Positions 7,145-14,809 of a stretch of DNA of 33,928 bases are shown here, piece by piece. The stretch is from an uncultured Mucilaginibacter sp. (GTDB lineage: Bacteria; Bacteroidota; Bacteroidia; Sphingobacteriales; Sphingobacteriaceae): contig NZ_CAMLHX010000044.1 of NCBI RefSeq assembly GCF_946479965.1, positions 1-33,928 on the forward strand, given 5' to 3'. The stretch's first letter is position 1. Every line of letters begins with the position of its first letter. A program made the position numbers and the translations under genes. A model generated the notes under the pieces. It saw nothing but the letters and a program-made list of their open reading frames with translations. It was not told the origin of the DNA and did no database searches.

Positions 7145-9991
7145 TTAATTAATAAAGCTTCCATCTCCTCGTCTTGGTATAGGCATTCCGTTTCTCTTTG
7201 GTGCACCAGTCCATTTTTGAAGATTCATACTTAAGTTGATCATGAAATAACGACTGTTTGGGTTGGTTAAGGTTTCTGTAAATCCGTTAGCGGTAGTTAC
7301 CCTATTAACGAAGTTGTTCTGATTCAACAAATCAAATGCCCTTAACTGCAGTGCGGCTCTATTTTTAAACACTCTGGTCTGGAGCATTGTATTAATTACA
7401 AAAGGATTGGTGCTTCTATTATTATTTATGCCGCTTACATAATTTTTACTTACAGCATAGCTGAATTGGAAGTTCTTAAGAAAATAAACACTACCGTCTA
7501 CACTTAAAGACCAAACTTTTTGAATTATATCCTTTGACTGTGGTAATGAATAATCAGTTTTATTAACATCATAGGATACATATGGATTAATTTCCAGCCA
7601 GGTATTTGGGTTAATCCTAGGCCCAAAGCTCTCTTTAAATCCCCACGTGCTTGCAGTATTCTCTATGCTGTTGCTCATAGATTTGCGCTGTTGACGAGTT
7701 ACTTCTCCCGTAAGGCTATAGTTATACTCACGATTATTTGATTGTTTGCTAACCGTATATGTTCCCCCAACTTGGTAATTCCCATCCATATTTACATACC
7801 GGATCTCATTTTTCAGACTGTTATAGGAATCTTTTACCTGGACTATGTTAGTTGTTACTTGATGTTCGGTAAAAGTTGAATTAATACCTAACGTATAATT
7901 TAACTTTGAATTAGCAATATAATTCGAATAATTCATATTTACCCGATGACTAAAAGATGCCTTAAGATCAGGATTACCAACCCGTGGATTCTGCGGGTCT
8001 GAAATATCCCTTACTGGCTGTATTTGTTCAAAATCTGGCTGTATTGCAGTTCCATTATAATTTAACGACAGTAGGTGGGTGCGTGACATTCTAAGTTGAA
8101 AACGTGCTATAGGAATCATTTTAAAATCTTTTCTGCTTGTTGTAACACCTAAACGATTTCCCGATAATGATGTCGGTATCGCAGTTGCGCCAAGCGAAAA
8201 ACTATATTTTGATGAATTTGTACCATATCTATAATTCAATGAATATCTCGATTGAGTAAAAGAATAATCGAATATGTTGCTTAATGAATCAATTACTAAT
8301 GGAGTGCCTGTAGCGCTTAAGGCACTTGTTATTTTACTATTATCGTTTGCCGTATACTCGACATTGGCGTTAAACTCAAGCCTTGACAGCTTCCCAATAG
8401 GTTCACCAAACGTTAAACTAACCCTAGACACATTCGACAAATTATCTGTATTGAGTAAACGATGCACCAGAGAATCGATTGTGCCACTGGTTTGATAATA
8501 AGTAATAATGTTATTTTGCTCCTGGTCGTTTTTTGTATCCCTGTTTGTGCGGGATAATTCTGCCGAAAATATTCGATTTGGTTTCTTAAAATAATGTTGA
8601 TAAGAAATTGTTCCTCCAAGATTTAGGGCCGAGTTGTCAGTTACACTTCTATTTATTTGATCTTGATGAATAAGGCCGGTTTGTGTTAACGTTGAATTAT
8701 TGGTATTAGAAGAGCTTGTAAAGCTTAAATTAGGACGTACCTGCAAATAATTTGCGCTATCAATATCATACTCCAGGTCAAAATTAAACGTGTGAGTATT
8801 GTTTTTATTTATACCTGTGCCATTATTAGTGCCATAAGTAGTTCCAAGTGTACTGAAGTTCTCGGAAATACTATTTGTAATAATATTAGCATTTCTGTAG
8901 CTGTATGAATATCCGCTATTTACATGCACTTTTTTTCCGAAATCATCACGGAAAGTAAGCCGCGGAGAGCCTTGAGAAATGCTGCCACCGGTCCCTGAAT
9001 TAACACCGGCTCCACCAGGAATTGCTCCACTTCTGCCACCTCGATTATTAGCACCACCAAGTCGGCCTATTGATGCACCCGCACCCGCTATTCCATTGGG
9101 AATCTTTGAAAAGTTCCCTTGTAAACCAATTTCCTGATTACCGTTTATACGGGTCGCAAAAACAGAACCCTCATATTGATTTAAAGTACCGCCCCCTACA
9201 TTTATCGTAGCAGTATTCCCAACTGATTTATCCGCACGCGTGGCTATATTCAGTACCTTTTGTGCTTCACCATCTTTTATACCAGTTCTCGCAGCTAAAT
9301 CGCCATAATCATCTATAATTTGCGCTTTAGATACAATTTCAGCTGGAAGATTTTGTATAGCTGTGGCTACATCTCCGCCAAAATAATCTTTGCCATTTAC
9401 TCTTGCCTTAGTAACGGCAGATCCGTTATAAGTTAATGAACCATCTGTGCCTACTTCCATCCCTTCCATCTTTTTCAGTAGCTCATCAACAGTTGCTCCA
9501 GCACGCACTACATAGTCACTTGCTCTATATTCAACTGTATCGGTTTTATATGTTATAGAAGGAGTACCCTTTATTACTATTTCATTTAACAATTTAGCTT
9601 CAGATACAAGTATAATAGGATCCATAGTAAGTCTTGGAGAAGAATCATTATACAACCCTTTTTTTACAAATGTTCTTGAACCTTGATAAGTCACTGAAAT
9701 AGTAAATTCCCATGATTTTACCCCTCTGAATACATAAATACCATCTGCGTTAGTGCTTGTTCTAAAAGTATCTACTTTAGAAGTTAGTACAACAAGAGCT
9801 CCAATTACAGCTTCGTCTGTCGAATCTTTTACTGAACCACTTACCTGTCGCAAGGGTATTGGCTGGGCTAAAGCGGGTGTTGTACCCATAAGGTTTGGTT
9901 GATTTTGAGCGAATAAATTGCAAGAGATAAGAATGAGTAAAAGAGGAAAGAACGTTTTTTTGAGTAGAATATTTGTGATGGGATGTATCAT
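7145..9991 (-). CDS. outer-membrane beta-barrel protein, TonB-receptor-like
   Basis: A 948-aa outer-membrane protein. Residues 1-29 form a signal peptide ending FAQ. A carboxypeptidase-regulatory-like beta-sandwich spans about 48-130 (GSVKDSTDEAVIGALVVLTS). A plug-like domain spans about 135-255 (VNGKDYFGGDVATAIQNLP, GIKDGEAQKVLNI). Residues 300-342 are a Gly-rich, low-complexity insert. The remainder is a long beta-barrel of the OMP_b-brl_3 type with a conserved-looking NPNSRYFMINLSMNLQKW end. It lacks the SusC pattern, and no SusD gene is nearby. It lies 57 bp after the CBM9-like gene in the same direction, so the two probably form an operon. Substrate unknown; it could import a ligand, export or display a protein, or be an anchor. 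Confidence 0.88.
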   Translation of the reverse strand: MIHPITNILLKKTFFPLLLILISCNLFAQNQPNLMGTTPALAQPIPLRQVSGSVKDSTDEAVIGALVVLTSKVDTFRTSTNADGIYVFRGVKSWEFTISVTYQGSRTFVKKGLYNDSSPRLTMDPIILVSEAKLLNEIVIKGTPSITYKTDTVEYRASDYVVRAGATVDELLKKMEGMEVGTDGSLTYNGSAVTKARVNGKDYFGGDVATAIQNLPAEIVSKAQIIDDYGDLAARTGIKDGEAQKVLNIATRADKSVGNTATINVGGGTLNQYEGSVFATRINGNQEIGLQGNFSKIPNGIAGAGASIGRLGGANNRGGRSGAIPGGAGVNSGTGGSISQGSPRLTFRDDFGKKVHVNSGYSYSYRNANIITNSISENFSTLGTTYGTNNGTGINKNNTHTFNFDLEYDIDSANYLQVRPNLSFTSSSNTNNSTLTQTGLIHQDQINRSVTDNSALNLGGTISYQHYFKKPNRIFSAELSRTNRDTKNDQEQNNIITYYQTSGTIDSLVHRLLNTDNLSNVSRVSLTFGEPIGKLSRLEFNANVEYTANDNSKITSALSATGTPLVIDSLSNIFDYSFTQSRYSLNYRYGTNSSKYSFSLGATAIPTSLSGNRLGVTTSRKDFKMIPIARFQLRMSRTHLLSLNYNGTAIQPDFEQIQPVRDISDPQNPRVGNPDLKASFSHRVNMNYSNYIANSKLNYTLGINSTFTEHQVTTNIVQVKDSYNSLKNEIRYVNMDGNYQVGGTYTVSKQSNNREYNYSLTGEVTRQQRKSMSNSIENTASTWGFKESFGPRINPNTWLEINPYVSYDVNKTDYSLPQSKDIIQKVWSLSVDGSVYFLKNFQFSYAVSKNYVSGINNNRSTNPFVINTMLQTRVFKNRAALQLRAFDLLNQNNFVNRVTTANGFTETLTNPNSRYFMINLSMNLQKWTGAPKRNGMPIPRRGDGSFIN

Positions 9992-9997
9992 GTTATG

Positions 9998-10019
9998 GAA
10001 GTACTCTAGAAGTACTCTA
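9998..10019. repeat. perfect 11-bp tandem repeat before the beta-barrel gene
   Basis: GAAGTACTCTA occurs twice head to tail (9998-10008, 10009-10019), 6 bp upstream of the minus-strand ATG. One helical turn per unit fits a dimeric regulator binding direct repeats, such as LytTR. A translation-leader role is equally possible because it is so close to the start. Confidence 0.55.
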
Positions 10020-10048
10020 ATTATATTAGTGTGTTTAAATTATATAGT

Positions 10049-10960
10049 TTATTTTTTTGCTAATGTATATTTACCCCAAAAATCTGTTGGGCTGATTAGA
10101 GATTGAATATCCATTGTATTTGCACCTCCTCTAAATCCCTGTCCACCTCCCATTCCTCCTTGTGGGGGGCTTCCCATACCACCGCCACCAAAATCCCCTC
10201 CGCCGCCAGGTCGAGCACCCATTGCACTGAGATTAAATATCAATCCATTCAATTTTATGTTATAAACAAACTCTTTGGGATTATCTGTGGACAATTCCAA
10301 GTACTTTAGAGGAATTGCTAATTCATAGGTGAAAGCTGCTTTATTATCGAATAAGGCCCTGGCTTTAATACCTTCATCATTATAAATTGATATCAGTGTA
10401 TCAGTAATTTCTTTGATTCCAGAAATTTTAATGTCTTTTAATTTGTCAATTTGTTGACGGTTCATTACGTACATAATCGAATCAGCTTTTTTCATAATTA
10501 ATGCTGGATCAGCTGTACTCATATTCATTCCTCCTGTTTGCAAACTGCTTGCCATGCTTTGAAACATCACCATCATATCATTGCTTGCGGGTACTGGAAA
10601 CATAATGGACACACCGTCTTTTTCTTTCTTTTTTGCAGACTTATTTATCGTGAAGGTGAGGCCTCCTCTCATTATTTTGTTCGTTACATTGGAGTTAGTT
10701 GATTGAACAACTAAATAAAGATTATTGTCATCGTTTGTTATAGTATAAAAAATCGAAGTACTATTATTATAAGCCCGAAACCCATTGCTCCATTCAGTGG
10801 TCTTCCCATCAATTTTCAAATTTGCGGGTGCTCGAAGACTAATCTCCTGTTGATCAGGAAGTTTTTGAGAGAAAACTATACTTGTACTGAATAAGAATAA
10901 TATAATAAAACAGGACACTAGCCTGAATGATATTTTTAATAGAAAATTCATATAAATCAA
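10049..10960 (-). CDS. secreted CBM9-like protein with Gly/Met-rich tail
   Basis: A 303-aa exported protein. The signal peptide spans about 1-31 (ATG at 10960 or, three codons on, 10951). Residues 38-110 look like a CBM9/DOMON-like beta-sandwich: LKIDGKTTEWSNGF, FYTITNDDNNLYLVVQS, GGLTFTIN. The middle is Met-rich (about 128-168, MMVMFQSM, GGMNMS). A Gly-rich run at 252-279 (PGGGGDFGGGGMG) precedes a conserved-looking end TDFWGKYTLAKK. The fold type often binds sugars or haem, but no ligand residues can be assigned. It is first in a probable operon with the 948-aa beta-barrel protein, and both have Gly-rich segments, so a surface complex is a reasonable inference. Met-rich stretches could bind soft metals such as copper; this is speculative. 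Confidence 0.8.
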   Translation of the reverse strand: MIYMNFLLKISFRLVSCFIILFLFSTSIVFSQKLPDQQEISLRAPANLKIDGKTTEWSNGFRAYNNSTSIFYTITNDDNNLYLVVQSTNSNVTNKIMRGGLTFTINKSAKKKEKDGVSIMFPVPASNDMMVMFQSMASSLQTGGMNMSTADPALIMKKADSIMYVMNRQQIDKLKDIKISGIKEITDTLISIYNDEGIKARALFDNKAAFTYELAIPLKYLELSTDNPKEFVYNIKLNGLIFNLSAMGARPGGGGDFGGGGMGSPPQGGMGGGQGFRGGANTMDIQSLISPTDFWGKYTLAKK

Positions 10961-10973
10961 TTTATGTTAGGTG

Positions 10974-11004
10974 CAAAGGTTAGATTAAGCAGATGCGTTC
11001 GCAA
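10974..11004 (-). promoter_or_regulatory. candidate promoter of the cargo envelope operon
   Basis: On the minus strand TTG (11002-11004) and TAACCTTTG (10974-10982) are about 19 bp apart. The -7 element has one extra base compared with TAnnTTTG, so this is a weak call. Confidence 0.3.
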
Positions 11005-11078
11005 TAGCTTGGAATCCTTTCATGCTCGAAAGCCTTAATTAATCGACGAATCCATTAAAAAAATCGCCGAGAAGAAAT

Positions 11079-11133
11079 GTATTCCGATACTTAAGACGCA
11101 GTAAGTAAATTGCTGAACGGAATACTTAAGTCT
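11079..11133. repeat. composite inverted/direct repeat between divergent blocks
   Basis: GTATTCCG (11079-11086) and CGGAATAC (11118-11125) are inverted, while ATACTTAAG occurs directly at 11087-11095 and 11122-11130. It lies in the 211-bp divergent gap between the envelope operon and the coiled-coil gene, and may bind a regulator of either. Confidence 0.5.
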
Positions 11134-11171
11134 GTTATAAACTATCTAACATTTTATGGGTTTATTATAAA

Positions 11172-11939
11172 ATGCATACTATGTCATCACCAAGATATTT
11201 TAATTTCCGAGGCCGTTTTGATTTCTCTCCTCACCGCTATGATATTGGCAGACCTATCTTTCAAAATAGAACATTGGAAGACAATTTCTTTTTGCTGAAA
11301 ATTTATAAGATAGACGAATCTGAGTATGGCGCATTTTTTGATCACCAGTTAGCATTTTATTTAACCGAGCATCCCGACAGTGAAGAAGTATTTTTCAAAC
11401 ATATACATGATATAGTAGCTAGCAGGATTCGGCACTTTAAACGTCAAGACCCGTTTTCTTCGAAGTATGCCTTAGCATTAGAACACATCAAGCAACTCGA
11501 AGCCTTTTTGTTTTTCCTAAAGACAATAGATCGCTGGCACAAGGTTGAGCCATTAGAGTCAGTTATTGGTGAAAAGGACAAGCTGATCGAACAATTGAAA
11601 GTTCGAGTGGCAGAATTAGAAGCCCAACTAAAGCAAGCGAAGGAGTTTGATGCCAATGAAAAGATCGTAATTACCAACAGTTATATAGCACCATTCATGA
11701 ATCTGCTGGATCAAATACAAAGTTTAACGATTGGTAATACCAAACTGGTAAGCTCACAGGGCCAAAGCCCATGGTATAAAATGGTTGCCAAATACTTTCA
11801 ACATGGCGATAAGCCGATTTCCATAGATACCGCACGCAACTACTTTCCTGCACGAAAAAGTGATAAACCATCTAAGTACATTGAAATAGCTGAGGAGGAT
11901 AAGCTATTTGAAATAGTTCCCAAATCCAAAAAGAAATAA
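11172..11939 (+). CDS. hypothetical coiled-coil protein of the mobilisation block
   Basis: A 255-aa cytoplasmic protein that I do not recognise as a named family. It has no signal peptide or membrane segment. The first 125 residues are mixed helix and aromatic-rich (YFNFRGRFDF, HRYDIGRPIF). Residues 131-160 form a clear coiled coil with heptad Leu/Ile/Val (KDKLIEQLKVRVAELEAQL). The C-terminal third ends in a Lys-rich tail (VPKSKKK), and its TARNYFPARK segment could form a small DNA-binding region, but that is a guess. A second ATG in frame lies at 11181. Its place ahead of the excisionase and mobilisation genes, on the same strand and 140 bp away, suggests a role in excision, transfer or regulation. 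Similar genes at this position are expected on related Bacteroidetes elements. Confidence 0.7.
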   Translation: MHTMSSPRYFNFRGRFDFSPHRYDIGRPIFQNRTLEDNFFLLKIYKIDESEYGAFFDHQLAFYLTEHPDSEEVFFKHIHDIVASRIRHFKRQDPFSSKYALALEHIKQLEAFLFFLKTIDRWHKVEPLESVIGEKDKLIEQLKVRVAELEAQLKQAKEFDANEKIVITNSYIAPFMNLLDQIQSLTIGNTKLVSSQGQSPWYKMVAKYFQHGDKPISIDTARNYFPARKSDKPSKYIEIAEEDKLFEIVPKSKKK

Positions 11940-12068
11940 CAACCACTTCATTCGTGACCAAAAGCCCCCAATGGTCATTCACTCCTACCCTTTTGCGCTG
12001 AGATTTGCCTTCAGATCATTCAAGCGGAACTATCCCATCCCGCTATTGAACAGGATTAACTTAAAATC

Positions 12069-12074
12069 AGGAGG
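12069..12074 (+). promoter_or_regulatory. strong Shine-Dalgarno site (HTH gene)
   Basis: AGGAGG lies 5 bases before the ATG at 12080. Such sites are rarely used in Bacteroidetes; this and two similar ones below set the block apart. Confidence 0.7.
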
Positions 12075-12079
12075 GAAAG

Positions 12080-12343
12080 ATGAATTTGGAAATTATAACG
12101 AAAGAGGACTTGGCAGCATTCAAAGGTGAATTGCTGACAGAAATCAAACAGCTCATGCAGCCGGGGCAAGGGCAATCCAAGAAATGGATCAAAAGTAACG
12201 AGGTTAGGAAGCTGTTAAACATTTCTCCGGGAACCTTACAAAACCTGCGTATCAACGGCACACTCAGCTTTACGAAGATTGGCAGCATCATTTATTACAA
12301 GCTGGAAGATATTAACAAGCTATTGGAAGGAGGTCCACAATGA
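12080..12343 (+). CDS. excisionase-like helix-turn-helix protein
   Basis: An 87-aa DNA-binding protein. Residues 1-30 are a helical lead (MNLEIITKEDLAAFKGELL). Residues 34-84 are a MerR/excisionase-type winged helix: KWIKSNEVRKLLNISPGTLQNLRINGTLSFTKIGS followed by IYYKLEDINKLL. Proteins of this type on Bacteroidetes islands act as recombination directionality factors or regulators. It is the best candidate on the element for excisionase and could also bind the integrase operator palindrome. The ATG at 12080 has a strong AGGAGG site 5 bases upstream. Its stop overlaps the next gene's start by 4 bp (ATGA), so both are co-expressed. Confidence 0.87.
   Translation: MNLEIITKEDLAAFKGELLTEIKQLMQPGQGQSKKWIKSNEVRKLLNISPGTLQNLRINGTLSFTKIGSIIYYKLEDINKLLEGGPQ
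12327..12334 (+). promoter_or_regulatory. perfect Shine-Dalgarno site (12340 gene)
   Basis: AAGGAGGT, the full complement of the 16S 3' end core, lies 5 bases before the ATG at 12340. Confidence 0.75.
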
Positions 12344-12654
12344 AGACAAATCTTCTAACAATCGAACTTGCTGCCTATGGCAGTTTGATCAAGCGAATGG
12401 GAAAAGACCAGCGCGTCATAGCTACCCACGTCAGTCTATTTACAGCACTATTTATTCAATGGCAACGCAGTCATTTTCGCAGCCCTTTTTCGATTACCCG
12501 AAAGGAGCTAATGGCTTACAGTAAAATCGCATCCATTGCAACTTACCACAAGTGTATCCGGGAACTGGACAAGTACGGCTATATCCGTTACCAGCCCTCT
12601 TTTCACCCGGGAAAAGGCAGCCTGATCTATTGGCCGGAAAACACAGCGCAATAG
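12340..12654 (+). CDS. small winged-helix-like conserved protein
   Basis: A 104-aa cytoplasmic protein with no named family that I can assign with certainty. The pattern ITRKELMAYSKIASIATYHKCIRELDKYGYIRYQPSFHP reads like a winged helix: a recognition helix (residues 62-83), then a beta wing (YIRYQPS, GSLIYW). This arrangement is seen in replication initiators and in small regulators of mobile elements. It is translationally coupled to the excisionase-like gene through a 4-bp overlap and has its own perfect Shine-Dalgarno site. The candidate oriT follows immediately, so it may take part in relaxosome assembly or control of mob expression; this is inference. Confidence 0.72.
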   Translation: MKTNLLTIELAAYGSLIKRMGKDQRVIATHVSLFTALFIQWQRSHFRSPFSITRKELMAYSKIASIATYHKCIRELDKYGYIRYQPSFHPGKGSLIYWPENTAQ

Positions 12655-12685
12655 CAAAACAACCAGTCAGCGGAACAGCAGATGT

Positions 12686-12828
12686 AACCAGTTACAAAGT
12701 AACTGGTTCGCACCAGGAGCATTAGCGACAAAGTGGGAGCAAGTTTGTGTTTTTGTTGCCACAAAAACATCCCGTCCCGACACGTCGGGAGGGCAAACTT
12801 GCCTTTTGCGCCCGATGGTTGCAAAAGG
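12686..12828. other. candidate oriT with nested inverted repeats
   Basis: This 143-bp noncoding stretch before mobC holds five inverted repeats: AACCAGTTAC/GTAACTGGTT (12686-12695, 12699-12708); GCAAGTTTG/CAAACTTGC (12739-12747, 12794-12802); inside it TGTTTTTGT/ACAAAAACA (12748-12756, 12761-12769) and TCCCGAC/GTCGGGA (12775-12781, 12784-12790); then CCTTTTGC/GCAAAAGG (12802-12809, 12821-12828). Palindromes beside mobC and relaxase genes are typical of origins of transfer. The nick site cannot be placed from sequence alone. Confidence 0.65.
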
Positions 12829-12846
12829 GGAAATCGAAGAAATGTT

Positions 12847-12854
12847 AAGGAGGT
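12847..12854 (+). promoter_or_regulatory. perfect Shine-Dalgarno site deciding the mobC start
   Basis: AAGGAGGT lies 4 bases before ATG 12859. It argues for that start over codons upstream, which would extend the protein through the candidate oriT. Confidence 0.75.
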
Positions 12855-12858
12855 AACG

Positions 12859-13263
12859 ATGGAAGCAGCAGTAAAAAAGTACGATAAAATACAAGCGAAC
12901 CAACCAAAAAACAAAGGCGGTGCGCCAAAGAAAAAGGTGAGACGGGAGTTAATTATCCGGATCAGAATGTCCGCTAGGGAACGGTTTTACATTGATGAGA
13001 AAGCTAAGAAAGCAGGTATGCGTTCGAGCACTTGGATAAGAGCAGCCGCCAAAAGCGCGAAGATAGTTCCCCGCCTGACCGCCGAAGAACGGCGCATCCT
13101 TTGGATGCTTGCGGAGTTGGCCAATAACTTGAATCAGTTAACCAAACTTGCACATCAGCTTGGTTTGCTGACAGTAGGCAGAGAATGCAGTAAACTCCTG
13201 AGCGAAATAGACAGTATGATAAAACGCCTTAATAAAAATGATAGGGAAAGTAATAACGGGTAA
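12859..13263 (+). CDS. mobC: MobC-like relaxosome accessory protein
   Basis: A 134-aa basic protein when started at ATG 12859. Residues about 20-65 (GGAPKKKVRRELIIRIRMS, then ARERFYIDEKAKKAGM and WIRAAA) look like a ribbon-helix-helix DNA-binding region. The rest (RLTAEERRILWMLAELANNLNQLTKL) is the conserved MobC core, with a helical end. MobC proteins bind near oriT and help the relaxase open DNA. The frame remains open upstream to 12733, but that stretch is palindromic and gives Cys-rich, unlikely sequence. It overlaps the relaxase gene by 26 bp, a usual arrangement for this pair. Confidence 0.88.
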   Translation: MEAAVKKYDKIQANQPKNKGGAPKKKVRRELIIRIRMSARERFYIDEKAKKAGMRSSTWIRAAAKSAKIVPRLTAEERRILWMLAELANNLNQLTKLAHQLGLLTVGRECSKLLSEIDSMIKRLNKNDRESNNG

Positions 13264-14224
13264 AAGCTTTGGCGGCTGTATACGGTATGTAGTACAAAAG
13301 CAGGATGCGGTTATACTGGATGCGGCGGGTGTAAGAATGCAACAGATTAACCAGATCATAAATGATTTTAACCTGCAACGGCAGTACAATCCGAATTTAG
13401 GAAAAGCGGTTGGTCATATAGCTTTAAGCTGGAGTGAAAATGATGCAGCGAAGTTGAATGATGAGGTGATGGTGAATATGGCTAAAGAGTATATGGAACG
13501 AATGAAGATAATTGATACGCAGTATTTAATCGTTAAGCACCAGGACAAAGTTCATCCACATATTCATATCGTTTACAACAGGGTCAGTAATAATGGCAAA
13601 ACCATTTCCGATAACTTTCAAAAGCAGCGGAACATACTGGTAGCAAAGGATCTTACTTTACAACACGGCTTTTATTTATCAAATGGTAAGGATAAAGTTA
13701 ACCGACAAAAGCTTAAGGGCCAGGATAAGATCAAATATAAATTGTTCGATGCGATCAAGTTCTCCAGCAAAAAGGTAAAAAACATCAGTGAGTTAAAACA
13801 AGTACTGGCCAAACAGGGCATTACTACCCATTTGAAATACAAGAGCGGGACTATCGAGGTGCAGGGCATCAGTTTCAGTAAGGGTGATTATAAGTTTAAA
13901 GGATCAGAAATCGACCGAAGTTTAAGTTATGCCAAACTAAGCCAGGCCATAGCACAACAGCAGGTTAATCCAGAAAAGAGTTTGGCCGACCAACTAAGGG
14001 AGATATTGGAAAAAGGCAAACAGGAACAAAGCGAAGGAACCGGAACGGGTAGAACTACTTATGCAGAGCGCGAACAGGAAGCCCATTATTTGAAACAGTC
14101 TCTATCGGCAGGTGCAGATTTATTAGGGGACTTATTGGGCAATATGGCCGATGATGACGACGGGCCGGAAAGAAAACGAAGGAAGAAAAACCAACATTCA
14201 CAAAGCAGAGGAATTTCAAGATGA
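13238..14224 (+). CDS. MOBP-type relaxase (MobA/VirD2-like)
   Basis: A 328-aa relaxase that would nick at oriT and stay bound to the transferred strand. The N-terminal nuclease domain (1-160) shows GKSFGGCIRYVVQK with Tyr17 as probable catalytic tyrosine, GHIALSWS with His60, and the metal-binding motif HPHIHIVYNRV (His106, His108, His110). A Lys-rich central region (RQKLKGQDKIKYKL) and a hydrophilic, charged tail follow (DDDDGPERKRRKKNQH). The length is near the usual size for mobilizable elements; no primase or helicase domain is fused. It overlaps MobC by 26 bp and the next gene by 4 bp, so the three form one operon. A coupling protein is missing, so a helper conjugative system is needed. 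Confidence 0.94.
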   Translation: MIGKVITGKSFGGCIRYVVQKQDAVILDAAGVRMQQINQIINDFNLQRQYNPNLGKAVGHIALSWSENDAAKLNDEVMVNMAKEYMERMKIIDTQYLIVKHQDKVHPHIHIVYNRVSNNGKTISDNFQKQRNILVAKDLTLQHGFYLSNGKDKVNRQKLKGQDKIKYKLFDAIKFSSKKVKNISELKQVLAKQGITTHLKYKSGTIEVQGISFSKGDYKFKGSEIDRSLSYAKLSQAIAQQQVNPEKSLADQLREILEKGKQEQSEGTGTGRTTYAEREQEAHYLKQSLSAGADLLGDLLGNMADDDDGPERKRRKKNQHSQSRGISR

Positions 14225-14745
14225 AAGAGATAGATGAACTAAACAACAGGATGGATAGCAACGATGAGATCGTCGATAGTCTTGTAAAAAAGAATACAGA
14301 GCTGGAAAAGCAGCTAACAAAAATTACTCAAAATCCTATTCCGGATTATTCAGATGATATAAAGACCATTATCACTGAAGTAAGGAGAATTAAGCAAAAT
14401 AATATAGGGACTGAGGAATTAACCCTCCTTAATCAGATCAACGAAAAACTGAACAATGTGCCAACATCAGCGACAAAGCAATTCCGCATTTTGCTATTCC
14501 CGGAAACTAATCAGGGGCAATACTACAAGATCGTATTTGGTAGGCTTATTCCCTGGGGTTTATGCTTAGTAGTGGTAACCTACTTATACTCATTAGCTGG
14601 TAAAGCAATTGATGCTTACGGCCAGCATCAACAAAATGAGGAAGCAGCACACTATCAACGGGCATGGTTCTATTTAAAGCAAAAGGCTAAAGCTAAAACG
14701 ATTGTTGCTATGGATACGGCTTTTGTTAGAACAAAAGATGAGTAA
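14221..14745 (+). CDS. membrane-anchored coiled-coil protein of the mob operon
   Basis: A 174-aa protein. Residues 1-85 are hydrophilic with heptad character (DELNNRMDSNDEIVDSLVKK and NTELEKQL; LLNQINEKLNNV). A single membrane segment lies at about 108-128 (RLIPWGLCLVVVTYLYSLAG). A charged tail follows (QRAWFYLKQKAKAKT). It begins with ATGA overlapping the relaxase stop. Proteins of this form often follow the relaxase on Bacteroidetes mobilizable elements and may bring the relaxosome to the membrane or to a helper conjugation channel; the family function is not known to me. A hairpin at 14779-14809 ends the operon. Confidence 0.75.
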   Translation: MKEIDELNNRMDSNDEIVDSLVKKNTELEKQLTKITQNPIPDYSDDIKTIITEVRRIKQNNIGTEELTLLNQINEKLNNVPTSATKQFRILLFPETNQGQYYKIVFGRLIPWGLCLVVVTYLYSLAGKAIDAYGQHQQNEEAAHYQRAWFYLKQKAKAKTIVAMDTAFVRTKDE

Positions 14746-14778
14746 GCCGTTTTTTGTGAGAAATTGTTCAGAAAAATA

Positions 14779-14809
14779 AAGTCCCCTTACACTTGCTGTT
14801 TGGGGACTT
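14779..14809 (+). terminator. hairpin after the mob operon
   Basis: AAGTCCCC (14779-14786) pairs with GGGGACTT (14802-14809). There is no strong T-run, so termination is probable but not certain. Confidence 0.5.

Noticed and set aside
7145..10960. SusC/SusD polysaccharide utilisation locus
   Set aside because: No SusD homolog or glycosidase is present, and the barrel lacks the SusC-specific pattern; a LytTR pair rather than a hybrid two-component or ECF sigma system accompanies it.
11110..11298. 62-codon frame before the coiled-coil gene
   Set aside because: It overlaps the start of the 255-aa gene in another frame and has no support from motifs or spacing.
12733..12858. Extension of MobC upstream to 12733
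   Set aside because: The added 42 residues run through the palindromic candidate oriT, are Cys/His-rich without family support, and a perfect Shine-Dalgarno site precedes ATG 12859.
12627..12914. Minus-strand open frames opposite the candidate oriT
   Set aside because: They are reading-frame shadows across inverted repeats, start opposite mobC, and have biased composition without domains.
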